From Brachypodius melanocephalos (Eukaryota > Chordata > Aves > Passeriformes > Pycnonotidae), in the NCBI GenBank assembly GCA_013398615.1, contig VZSR01001685.1, forward strand, positions 4,743,019 through 4,807,018: DNA of 64,000 nucleotides, read 5' to 3'. Shown in pieces: positions 52,378 to 62,722 of this stretch. The notes below the pieces were generated by a model. The model was not told the origin of the DNA and did not search any database. It saw nothing but the letters and a program-made list of their open reading frames with translations. How positions within the stretch are numbered: position 1 is the first letter of the stretch; each line of letters starts with the position of its first letter. A program made the translations under genes and the position numbers.

Positions 52378-52943
52378 GCTTTACTTTGTGTTCAGTAATA
52401 GAATCAATATTGCAACCATTCCCTGCTTGAACTTGTCACCACTGCATTTCATTAACTTTCTCAATATTTGATGCAAATTGTTTCTAATTAACATGCCTCT
52501 GAACAAAGAAAAAAAGGATTCTTAAAAACCTGTGTGCAGTCTCTATAATAATAAAATTTTATTCTCAGCTATGAAGACTTATACAATTTTATGACCTTTT
52601 CCAAAATTACTGTTGCTATTATTTTTATTATTGTAAATAGTGTAGTGTAGAGTACAAGAATTACTTTAATTCTTGTAAATTTTAGCATGAAACCTTTTTA
52701 TCTGTACTATAATTAATAACCAGAAAATTAAAACATAGTAAGGCAAGTAAGGAGATGATTCGTTATTGTGAAAAAAAGAACACAAGCATACTCAGAAGTG
52801 GTCTAATGATCTAATATTTTCATTAAGGGGAATATTTAGGAGATTCTATCATTTTGGTATGTGTTATCATTATTGCACACATTAGGCGTGCATCTGTTTT
52901 GGTTTCTCTCCCTTTATCTGCAAAGGAGATGATCCAATTTATT

Positions 52944-52999
52944 AAAAAGGGAAAGAAAAAGAAAAAGGAGAAAAAAAAGAGGAAAAAAGGAAAAAAAAG
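52944..52999. repeat. 56-nt pure-purine tract
   Basis: Every base in this interval is A or G. After one C the purine richness continues to about 53026 with a single T. Long purine runs on one strand can form triplex structures, although strict mirror symmetry is not obvious here. Confidence 0.85.
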
Positions 53000-53913
53000 C
53001 AGGGGGATGGGGAGAAAAAGGGGAAACATATGTCAACTATGTCCTTGTGATTATCCAGAAATAAATTTGAAGAGTGTAAGAAAATTTTGGCCATCCATTG
53101 TAAAACAGCATAAAATTTGAAGTGTAGGGATCAAGGGCAATTTCATGAACATGGCTGCCTTGCATTTCCTACGTGGAAGGAAAACATACAGGAAGGAACA
53201 AAAGTATGTACACACACATATATAAACTTTCTGTATGTATATTCTTTTTTACAACTAAAAGGAGATAAATACATAGGGGTACATAATCAGAAAAGGATAT
53301 TGCAGGAGTCCAAAATGTGCTTGTAAAAATTTGTCTAAGGAGTTGACCAAATCTGACCGCTGAGCTCTGTATTGTTATTCTAGTGGAAAGAAATAAAAGA
53401 TAGCAAGGGGCCTATGGCCTCAGAGAGCAACTTGTCAATGAGATGGAGGCAGTCTAAATCTGACTGTACCCAAACACAATTGTTCAGCCCTTCCTCCCTT
53501 TTCCCACCCTGGCAGCACATTCTCCCTGCTCCTTTTTGCCTTCACTTCTGTGAGTGTGTCCATGCCATGAAGAGTAATTGTCTCCTGCTCCACTTCCTTC
53601 ACATTGTTAATTTTTGTCTGGGTGAGTAATGCTCTCTGAGTTAGGGCACGAGCTCCAGTGCCAGCAGAAGGGTATCTGTGGATTCCTACAGCTGGAGGCC
53701 ACAGGACCACACCTTTTAGTGGCACTGTGGATTTAAATCAAATGGAAAGCAATACGGAAAAGCAGCCTGAGCTTTACATGCATGGTATCCCTTGCAACCA
53801 CAGCATTCACTGGAATAACAGGAGAGATTTAGACAAGTGTGCCACTAGGCTAATTAAGGGCTCTTCTGCTAAAGAGGCTTTTGTCTCAAGCTTTAGTTCT
53901 GGAGATCTGAATG

Positions 53914-53931
53914 TAGCTATATATATATAAC
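53914..53931. repeat. Short (TA)n run
   Basis: About seven TA units follow TGTAGC. It is a minor microsatellite. Confidence 0.7.
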
Positions 53932-54122
53932 ATAGTTACTATACAACCACAGAAACAAGATAAATTTTGAGGCCTTGATGAAGACTTTGTTTTATTTTTA
54001 ATATACACCAGTATGATACATGATATGGATACTCAAGTTTCAGCTTTGGGATTTTTTTAATTTAAGACTGTTTAGGAAACAAATTACGGATGTTATTTTA
54101 TTCCGTTTTCAACCGATATTTC

Positions 54123-54143
54123 CATGAACATGATATGTTCATG
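54123..54143. repeat. 9-bp inverted repeat with 3-base loop
   Basis: CATGAACAT, GAT and ATGTTCATG form a perfect stem-loop. It contains the steroid-receptor-like half sites GAACA and TGTTC, but with a 5-bp spacer instead of the canonical 3. Confidence 0.7.
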
Positions 54144-54879
54144 AAGCTGGATGTCACTCAAACCATTCAGGCTCTCAGTTTGAAATGCAGAGTCTGGTTT
54201 CAGTGAAACTTCTGTTGTTGGAAATGGCAGCTGCATGTTTTACTCCAAAAGCAATGCTGGACAGACTGTTCAGCAGTAACTGTGAATAATTACTAGTGAC
54301 TTGAGTAGGCTTTCAGAGTTTTGCAAGTTTAGCGTATATGGAAACACCTGGAGGGCTCCTTTGCATTAACTATGCCTGTGTTTGGAAATGTTCATGAATG
54401 TCTGAGGTAAAGCAATAAGCCTGTGCTTCCATAGCTCTTGCTGACTTTTAAAATCTTTGTGCTGCTTGAAATAAATCTGATCAGAGTTTCAGCTTGATGA
54501 TTACACTGTGCTTTTTTCCTTGCTTCGCCTTCCATCCTTTCATAAACTGGTAGAGATACGTTCTCTTCCACATTCACAGGAATACTTAACATTTACTGTT
54601 AAAGCTGATTTGAATTACGTTTTCCCAAAATTTGCTACTGCAAAATGCCTTGTTTTCACAATTATGACAATTATTTTGAATTACATTGTCCCCTCCTTCC
54701 TTTTTCTGTTATGAAAAGTCAGTGTCTTGGTTTTCCGGTGCCGTTACCATGCCTATAGTACACCGCAACTCCCGACTAAACTGAAATGTCTCATGGATGC
54801 TGGTGCCCTTGATATTCACTTTTATGTTATTTCATGCTCTGTAGCATTAATGAAAGCAATGGGGCATTGTTTTGATCCT

Positions 54880-54900
54880 GTTATTTATTTTTCTCCCTAG
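54880..54900 (+). other. SPIRE1: Splice acceptor of exon B
   Basis: The sequence just before exon B is T-rich and ends TTCTCCCTAG, a good 3' splice site. The conserved SPIRE1 peptide begins at the following base in phase 0. Confidence 0.9.
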
Positions 54901-55026
54901 CTGTGTGCTGCCCACCTGCCAACCCGATCAGAGGCACCCAACCACTATCAAGCTGTGTGTCGGGCTCTGTTTGCTGAAACAATGGAGCTCTACACTTTCC
55001 TGGCCAAAATTAAAAGTGCAAAAGAG
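54901..55026 (+). CDS. SPIRE1: SPIRE1 internal coding exon B (KIND domain, 42 codons)
   Basis: This internal exon encodes 42 residues starting LCAAHLPT and containing APNHYQAVCRALFAETMEL, a stretch I recall as nearly invariant in vertebrate SPIRE1. It ends in KIKSAKE. It continues the KIND domain directly from exon A, giving DVMK then LCAAHL with no frame change. The boundaries are a pyrimidine-rich acceptor ending CCCTAG and a consensus-like donor, GAG then GTAAGC. The exon is 126 nt and phase 0 on both sides. Compared with the human protein as I remember it, there are four differences: E to R and D to E in the short loop before APNHYQ, H to Y after METMEL-type helix residues, and T to A three residues later. 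The next expected peptide (starting NLKKIQ) is not visible downstream, so the following exon lies beyond 64000. Confidence 0.97.
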
Positions 55027-55032
55027 GTAAGC
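55024..55032 (+). other. SPIRE1: Splice donor of exon B
   Basis: GAG is followed by GTAAGC, which matches the donor consensus at +1 to +5. It is clearly stronger than the donor of exon A and ends the conserved peptide at KSAKE. Confidence 0.9.
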
Positions 55033-56105
55033 AGTCTGAGAAGGTTTTCTGCTTTTCAGCTCATCACCGTGTGAATCTGGCTTACAAAATCTCTTCTTTA
55101 CCCAGCCAGTAGAGAATGTCAGATGCTTGAGGAGATCATCTGTAGTTTTCAGGGAGTAGACTTCTTCAGCTGAGGTGTTTTTTTAAAAATTTGGCCTGTA
55201 ACCATTTACATCCCTCAGAATTTGTTATTAATTGTGATTAGTCTATTTGGGAGTAAACAGAATTTTCTTGGAGGGTAACATATTGAATATGTGTACCCAT
55301 TGCTGCATGTGTGTATGCAATATATTTGAGTCTAAAGTCTTCTCTGGTGTTTCAGGGATGTTATGAAGTGTCAGAGCTTTGCCTGTTCTTCCTCAGCTCC
55401 TTCTCATGAGGGAATTCTCTTTACTGAGAATTGTCTGAGATTTTTCTTCCTCATATTTTGTCCCCAGTCAGCAGCTTCACTTACCTTTTGCTCTATGATT
55501 GGTTTGTTGTCTGTCACATTGGTTTCACAGCAGAGCCAACTTTAAAAATAGAAAATTTTCCCCCTTCAGGTCACAATGCTTATGTTCACTGCCTGTTTGG
55601 CTGTTATTGTTGGCTGAAATGCCATCCTGTGAACCATTGCAATTAATGGGTCTGGCTGAAGTGTGATTTTAAGGATGATATTTACTGCAGAGAGTTTCAG
55701 GGATCTGGCCTGCACAGTGGCCCTGTGAACAGTTGTATTAAAACAGTCTGGGTGTTGGTAACACTGGATAACTGGTGGGTAAGGGCAAGGGCAGGAAGGG
55801 CAATTAATTTCTCAAAGCTGGTTTCTTCACCAAAGAAAACTTGTCAAGTAGCAACACTTTCATAATTTTTTTTTCTTAATAAATCCCTGAAGGATTTTCT
55901 TTTCTTTTGTAAGTCAAGATCTACAGTACCTTTGAAAAGCAGGATAAGATTTTACAGGCTGACCTAAAAAATTTTGCTGCTGAAAGAGGCAGAGCTGTTC
56001 CACCCACGCACACACACTCCCACTGTTTTCCTTCTTCTGGTTCTAGGGAACAAATGCAATAAATATCAAGCAAAACAAAAAATAAAGGAGTTACTCCTTG
56101 TCAGG

Positions 56106-56130
56106 TTAATGAGCTGAATCAGCTCATTAA
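56106..56130. repeat. 25-bp palindrome, MARE-like centre
   Basis: TTAATGAGCTGA, a single A, and TCAGCTCATTAA make perfect 12-bp arms around one base. The centre GCTGA-A-TCAGC is close to the Maf recognition element (TGCTGA C/G TCAGCA), and the outer arms hold the TAAT/ATTA homeodomain core. Confidence 0.85.
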
Positions 56131-57459
56131 AGGGTCAGATGAACCTCAGAGCAGCACAAGAGAGCTTTTTATCATGCTGATGGTGGAAGATACAGACCAG
56201 AGACAAAAGGGGCTGCTGCTCTTTCCTTCCTTCCTGAGATGCATCATCCAAGAGGGAGAATCCTTCTGAGATGTTTTTCTGCTGCACAGGGTTGCATTTC
56301 ATCTCCACTTCTTCTCCAGTCCTATTCAAACTGAAAGCAATTTTTAAACTGAAGCAGTGTTATACAAGAATAGTTTTGACAGCATCAGCATGGCTAAAGA
56401 ACCACTTGTTTTCTGAAGTGCCTGTGTTATGGGACATCTGCATCCAATATCCCTGATACAGGGAGCAGCCAGGATACAAAAAAGCTTGGCATCATTAATT
56501 TCACATCTTGGCTTTTAACTATTGGATATATTAACTGTATATATTATGTACTGAATGTATTAACCTTTGCTGGAAACATCTCACTCAACAGCTGTTGCAA
56601 AGTCCATGTTAAGGCTCAAAGATAACACCCTTCAGAGTTCTTCTTTCTGCTCAAAAGAGGAATTATGTTTCCAATAGTTCTCAAACACCTTGGCCACAGT
56701 GAGCAACAATAGGGCATCTTTGTTGTCAATGTCAAAAAAATATTGTGGGCTATAACCATTTAAAATCATGCCTCAACAATAATCTTTTTAAAATTATTTT
56801 TTAAAGTGGAAAGGCATTTTGAATTTGCAAATTATTTAATCACCTTATCATTGGGCATAAAAGCCCAACAACATCTGATCATACCATAGAGAATACTGTG
56901 AGTTAATCCCAAATGAAAGAAACCATTTGCCTCTCACAGACTATTAGGCATTGATTCAAAGCACATTTAGGTCAAAGGAAGTAATCTTTGTGGATGGAAT
57001 TTTGGCTCTACTGAATCAGTAAGACTTTTATTGCTGCACCTAACCAGGGCCAGAATTTTGACCTTTTGATTTCATTTTACTCTGGGTCAGTCCCTCAGTA
57101 GGCATGTAAGAAATTACCAAGGAAATTACCTTAGAAGCAGCTTTTGGAATCTGAATACTTTGGGTTTATGATGTGCTTGGTCCTTGGTCATAGCTTTTAT
57201 CTAACTATAGATTTGGAAGACATTTAATTTTGAAAATAATACAGTGTACAAAATAAAAAATAAGTATGAAGAAAATATGGGGTGAAATGCTGTAAATCTC
57301 ACTGCACCATTTTAAAATGACCTTTATAGTTTATACTTGAGGCAAGCAGGGATCATATGATCACGTTAGGTTTGTGCCAGTAAAAGCTGTGCTATTGTTT
57401 ACATGCTCTTCTGTCTTGAAAATACATAGCAGAATCTTAAGTCATGAGGACTACAGTTA

Positions 57460-57487
57460 AATACTCTTCTTGTAAAAGAAGAGTATT
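57460..57487. repeat. 28-bp perfect hairpin with GTAA loop
   Basis: AATACTCTTCTT, GTAA and AAGAAGAGTATT form a perfect 12-bp stem with a four-base loop. In RNA the loop would be GUAA, a member of the GNRA tetraloop class. Confidence 0.85.
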
Positions 57488-58946
57488 CTTTTTTCCTTTT
57501 GTTGTTGTCTTATAAGTAATGGGTATAAAGGAGATACACACTGAATACTTCAGTAAGGAAGTTTTGTTGTCATGGGTTTGTGGTGATTGCATTGGCAAAG
57601 AACTGGGGGGGAAATAACCAAGTTACATATATCAGTTCCAATTTTAAAAAAAATTATACTATGTAATATTGTGTGTTTGACACTAAAGATGCTGGGAATT
57701 TTAAATTGTTAGTTTGTTTCAAAAAATGACAACCTAATTTGGAGATCTTCTGCCTAGAGGCAGTTGTGTATGTGAGATCAAAATGAAATTGAAAACACCA
57801 GAATGGGGAAAGAATCCTCTGAAATTATTTAAAGTAACTTTCCTGTGGCTAAAAATTACTTTGAAATTACTTGGATTCCTTCTAGGGCCACTGAGTGGCC
57901 TCTGGGTATCTGTTTCCCAGGTATATGAGGTTCATGTTTTTTGGTCAGTAAATGCTTAAATAGGCAGCTTCACTGTAGTGGAAGAGGGAGAATTTTTATC
58001 TGTAAAAATTCACTTCCTTGGAGTGAACGAAATCTGACCTATATTGTGCTGCAGCCTAGAACAGGTTTAGATGGGAAATAAACTGTGGAAGAGTCAGAGA
58101 AAAAAATATTGCTGTGATGCTGTTTTCAATTTGGCCCTGTAAAAACTTAGCAGGACTTTGAAAGTCCAGGATTTCAAGAGGGATAGATTGGTAGGTAGGA
58201 GGGACAGGTCTATAGGTTGTAATATGTTTTAATACTAGTGTATATGCTGAGGAGTCACGTGTTCCCCAGTCATCATCTGTTGTCATCTGTCATATAACAA
58301 ATAGAGCATAGATTCACAAAGGGCTGTACTGGCATGAATTTGGGTGAGTGTGTTAATCACAAATGATGAAGCGATGAGTGAGCTCTTCAGATCATCTCAA
58401 TGGATGTCAAATACAATGTTTAAGGCCCTTTGTCACATAACTGATGCCATATGATTATTTCCAGTCTGATTCCCTGTGTATGAAAGGTCAGCAGTAAAGT
58501 TGACTTGCAGACAGGGAGATGGTACTTCCATTCTTGGAGAGTGTGAAATGTTTCATGTAGTGGATGCACAGGATGGACAGAGTTGAGAGATGTGATAGTG
58601 CTGTTGCAATAGTTTAAAAAAGTAAACAACTAAAAAATTTCTTTTAGCAAGTTTACTAAGGTGTTTTTCAGCTTGCTGGCAGCACCTGCATGCTGCTCAG
58701 GGTCTGTGAAAGGTGCCCTTGCTGCAGTCCCACCCTGGGTACCATCTGCTGCTATCCAGGAGTGGTCTGATGGGCCAAGACCTCCTAATTTTTGTGAGCT
58801 GCAGTTTAAACTTTTACAGCTGATAACAAAGATGGAGTACAGCTTGTTCTTCATGTCAAAAAGTGAGCTTTCAAAATTGCATTAAGAAAATCCCACAGAA
58901 AGGGATTGTCTCCTTTTTATTTTTTTTAAATTGTTTTGGAGGGAAG

Positions 58947-58992
58947 GAAGGTGAAGAAAAGGTGAAGGAAAGGTGAAGGAAGGTGAAGGAAA
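58947..58992. repeat. GGTGAAGGA-type tandem repeat
   Basis: Four imperfect units of the form GGTGAAGGAAA (unit length 9 to 11) stand in tandem after a GGAAGGAA stretch. It is a small purine-rich minisatellite-like array. Confidence 0.75.
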
Positions 58993-59431
58993 TGCACACA
59001 TATGTGGCAGGGGGTAAGGCAGTTTGAATATCCGCTAAAAATTGTCCCATGTAAAAGAAAAAAATTATCTTTTCAGGGTTGTCCAAAAGTCATTGACATA
59101 ACCTTTGGTGGCACCTGGCCACAGACAGAACTGTAGGCACAAATAAGTGATGTCCATGAGATACAGCAAATGTTCCTGCTGTGAAGTATCTGAAAAGGTC
59201 ACACACATTGCTCAGAAATGGCATCGAGTGTGACTGAGAGAGACAGGGAGAGACTGCAAGCAAAGGAATGCAAAATTGGTGCTCTGGATCACACAGGGGA
59301 CTCACCAGGGCTGTATCCACATTGTGAACCTGCTTTTTTGAAGGGTTATCTGCCCTAGTCCTCCTCTGGCTCCCCGTTACTGCCCGGTCCTGCCTTCTCC
59401 TGGAGTTAATGTTCCACGTGCGCTTCATGGC

Positions 59432-60040
59432 TGAGCGAGCCAGCAGTGTGCCCTTGCCACAGAGAAGGCCAGTGGTGTCCAGGCTGCATTAGGAGAAATG
59501 TTGCCAGCAGTTGAGGGAGGTGATCCTCCCCCTCTGCTCAGCACTGGAGTGCTGGGTCCAGTTCTGGGCTCCCCAATACAGAGACATAATGGAGAGAGTC
59601 CAGGGAAGGGCCAGGAAGATGAAGGAGAACCCAAACAGCTCTCGTGTGAGGAAAGGCAGAGAGACCCAGGGCTGTCCAGTCTGGAAATGAGAAGGCTCAG
59701 GGGGATCTCATCAATGGCCAAATACCTGAGGGGAGAGTGCCAAGCAGACAGCATCAGGCTCTTTTCAGTGGTGCCCAGTGACAGAATCAGAGGCAGTGGA
59801 CACAAACTAAAATGCAAGAGGTTCCTTTGAACAGCCAGAAATACTGTTTTTACTGTGAGGGTGACTGAGCACTGACAAAGGTTTTCTGGGGAGGCTGTGG
59901 ATTCTCTGCCCTTGGAGATACTCAAAAGCTGCCTGGACATGATGCTGGACAATTGGCTCTGGCTGGCCCTGCTTTAGCAGAAGGGTTGGACCAGCTGACT
60001 TCCAGAGGTCTCTGCCACTCTCAAACACTTGGTGACTCTG
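59432..60040 (+). mobile_element. CR1 LINE fragment (3' end of reverse transcriptase frame plus 3' UTR)
   Basis: This is the clearest repeat in the window and is in sense orientation. It begins near GAGCCAGCAGTGTGCCC and carries, in CR1 order, GTCCAGTTCTGGGCTCCCC, GAGAAGGCTCAGGGGGATCT, CCCAGTGACAGAATCAGAGG, TTTTTACTGTGAGGGTGACT, GAGATACTCAAAAGCTGCCT, a GGTTGGACCAGCTGACTTCC segment and a TCTCTGCCACTCTCAAACAC tail. Translating 59498-59830 gives remnants of the CR1 protein end (LEMRRLRG, SDRIRGSGHKLK), so the frame is partly legible but decayed and shifted. A segment near 59547 is deleted. It is 5'-truncated, as most CR1 copies are. The 175-codon minus frame over it is a shadow. Confidence 0.92.
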
Positions 60041-62706
60041 TAGGTGGTGCCAAGAAGGGTGATGCTGGCCTGTAGGATGTAGATCTGTGGATTATAAACT
60101 CCTCAGCTGGCACAGGTGATGCTAATAAACACCACAAGATGCTGGCCAGAATAAGGGTCCAGTAGGCAGATCTGCTGCAGTAGGTTTGACTTACAGCTCA
60201 AAACGTTTTAGAGATTGATGTACACCCTAGAGCATCAAAATTAATATTCCTTCCAAAACTAATTAAGACACTGTATATTTTTATAATTGCCTACATCTCT
60301 AATTGCAGTGAAAATCCATGCTCATCAAAAACTCATCCATAATTTCATTATCCACAATGTGCCTTGCAATTAGGTTTTTGGTAGAACATAGAGAGAGCTC
60401 TCAATCTGTCATCTTTGTACTGGTCTTTTAAAACATGTTGCTTTTCATTTCTGTCCTTTCTGATGTAAAACCATAATTCTTTCAGTCTGCCTGGATATAC
60501 TTCAATCTGATCTGTATGAAATGTAAACATACAAGTTCTGATTAAGTACACGCATAGAAATGAAATTGTTCCTTTCTTTTTTTCCTAGTTTCATGCCATA
60601 CAAAGATTCAGTTGAAAAAGAGCTAATGAAAAAAGTCAGGTGGCTATACTGCTGTATTATTTGTACAAAATATGATAATGGAGGTAGTTAATAGGTACCT
60701 AAACAATGTTAATGGCTAACTTGTTTTGGAAATAGAGTCATTAGCCCAGTTACTCTCAAAAGTCTTGTGACTGTAGAAGCTGTCAAATACTCTGCTGCTT
60801 GGATTTTCAATGAGCACAGCTGGAGAAATGAATTAATTCACAAACTTTTCAGCTCATAACGTCACTTTTGCCTATACTTCCAAGTCTCTAGTAACCCCAC
60901 TTTTGCAGCTGTGTTGTTGTCAGGCTTGCAGCTCCATCGTGATCAGCTTGATCCCTCAATTTAGGACCTTTAATAAGGGAAAATGCTGCTGGTTTGTGTT
61001 GGGCAGGGGAGAGTTTGGTTTTATTTTCTTAAGTGGTGCTGACATTGTCACTCAATCAGTGTTACACGCCCTTGATTTGGGTTTTTTTGCCTCTTACACA
61101 ATCATGTTGAGCAGCATGGTGACTACTGCCCTCTCCAGAGCTGAGCATCAGCCCATATCTCGATACATGAAGAACTTTGCTATCAGCTTGAGGTTTTCAG
61201 AAACTCGTTTAAGTGACCCTATTCCCAGTTTGAATTAAATGGGGTTTGGGTCTTTTTCAAAGACCTAGAGTAATAAAAGTTTTTCCCATGTGTGCATGCT
61301 GGGTTTTTTTAAATTGAGCCTAGATGTGCAAGAATGTTTTACTAGTTTCACAGATAGCAGTGTAAGAAGTGACTCCTAATGAAGAGTATAAACAGGGAAC
61401 TACAGTAGACTGTGCTCTGCAATTGGTGAAAAGTGAAGTCCAGGTCTGGATTCCCTAGAATACCACATTCATTAAAGCATTGTGTTTTAGAAAGCATTTT
61501 ATGGAAGGGAGTCTCTGACACTGTGCTGACAAGAGTCTTATATAAACTCCCATCTGTCACTGAGCACAGAAGAGCACATCTCAAATGTGGGCCATGCAGC
61601 AGCAGCAGCAAATCGAGTGCCTGCTTTTAATAGTACAGCAAGAGGTTTGAAGACATTGGATATTTTTATTACTAGCCTTTGTCACAAAATGCAGTCTTCT
61701 AAAAAAAATGGCCAAATGTTGTAAAGGTTTGAAAAAAAACCAGCTAAAGCTCCTGAAGCAGTAATTTCTTACACATCCAACCCTTATTGCCTGAATGAAT
61801 GCCCAGGCTGTAATAGGTGAATTGGGTCTGTGGTATGGGTCTGAGGTTCTGGGATCATTTAGAAAAACCCTTTTAAGATTTTTCTGCTTCCTGAAATGGA
61901 AATCCATTTAGGCCATGTATTTATTATACTGTAATAGCTTTTCTTAAGCCATTGTCCCAAGGGTAAGTGCAAGTGGCTACAGCAGCAGCAGCTGAGGTTA
62001 CTTGCAGGTTTTGGAACACAGTTGATTTCTGACAAAGGGTCTATTGTATTTTAAATGTGTTGGTTTCTATAATTTACAGTTGAAACAGAGGCAGAAACCC
62101 ACTGATGCTGGCTGGAGATGCTGGAGGGAAACCCTAATGTTCCATTTAGTCTACAAGCTTAAACATAATCATTTGTCACAGTGAATTTATTCCTTCTCAA
62201 GCAGCACCTGACAGGTGTAGAAGAGCTAAAGAAGCCTTCCTAAACATTTCCTGCAAGCATAGAGGGCTTGCTGGTTTCTTCCAAAGCTTTGTTAGTTCTG
62301 TAATGATGGAAATTCCTTTATCTTGTACTCTTCTCCACGAATTGCATGGTGAGCTGCATTTGAGTGCCAGAGCCAGGTACCAGGGAAGGGAATGAACCAT
62401 CCCTCCAAAGTGGGTGTCTGTGGTACCAGGGCTGCTGCCAAGCACTCAGCAGAGGGATGAGGAGTAAAAGAAACCAGCTTTGGCAGTAGACTGTGCTTGT
62501 ACCAGCTCATTTGTATGATAAAAGTGCGTTTGGAGACTCTTCATCTCTTGGCTGGCAGGTTTTGCTCCTGCAGCTCTCTGGTGCATGGTAGCCAGCATCA
62601 CTTACACCTGTGCTTTCTTGGGTAGGAACTGCCCCTCTAGCTATGTTCCAGAGAAACTAATTAGATGGTGGCCTTATTTGGACAACCTTTCAGCTGCTCA
62701 GGGTGG

Positions 62707-62722
62707 GTTTCCCCCCCCCCCT
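62707..62722. repeat. C-rich homopolymer
   Basis: A run of about eleven C lies between GGTTT and TTCTC. It is a simple repeat and has only one G run on the opposite strand, so it is not a quadruplex by the usual rule. Confidence 0.8.

Larger units (their letters stand above)
32683..54900 (+). other. SPIRE1: SPIRE1 intron between exons A and B (22,218 bp)
   Basis: This phase-0 intron is bounded by a GT donor at 32683 and an AG acceptor ending at 54900. It holds no exon I can support. Visible contents are GC-richer blocks near 33.7-34.0, 35.6-36.0, 43.4-44.1 and 50.1-50.5 kb, a cluster of AGATAA motifs (43857-43997), perfect inverted repeats at 34076-34094 and 52322-52343, a CR1 3' tail at about 51.7 kb, a T18 run, a pure-purine tract and scattered simple repeats. 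The longest open frames (177 codons on minus at 50048-50581; 163 codons on plus at 43387-43878) fall in the GC-richer blocks, where stop codons are rarer, and match no family I recognise. The rest appears to be ordinary intron. Confidence 0.9.

Noticed and set aside
54123..54143. Glucocorticoid or androgen response element
   Set aside because: The half sites GAACA and TGTTC are 5 bp apart, not the 3 bp the receptors need; kept only as an inverted repeat.
59425..59952. 175-codon minus-strand frame
   Set aside because: It lies antisense on the CR1 fragment, whose sense strand accounts for the sequence.
60585..60640. Third SPIRE1 exon after a TTTCCTAG acceptor-like site
   Set aside because: The following frame does not encode the expected NLKKIQ segment and hits no SPIRE1 peptide in any frame.
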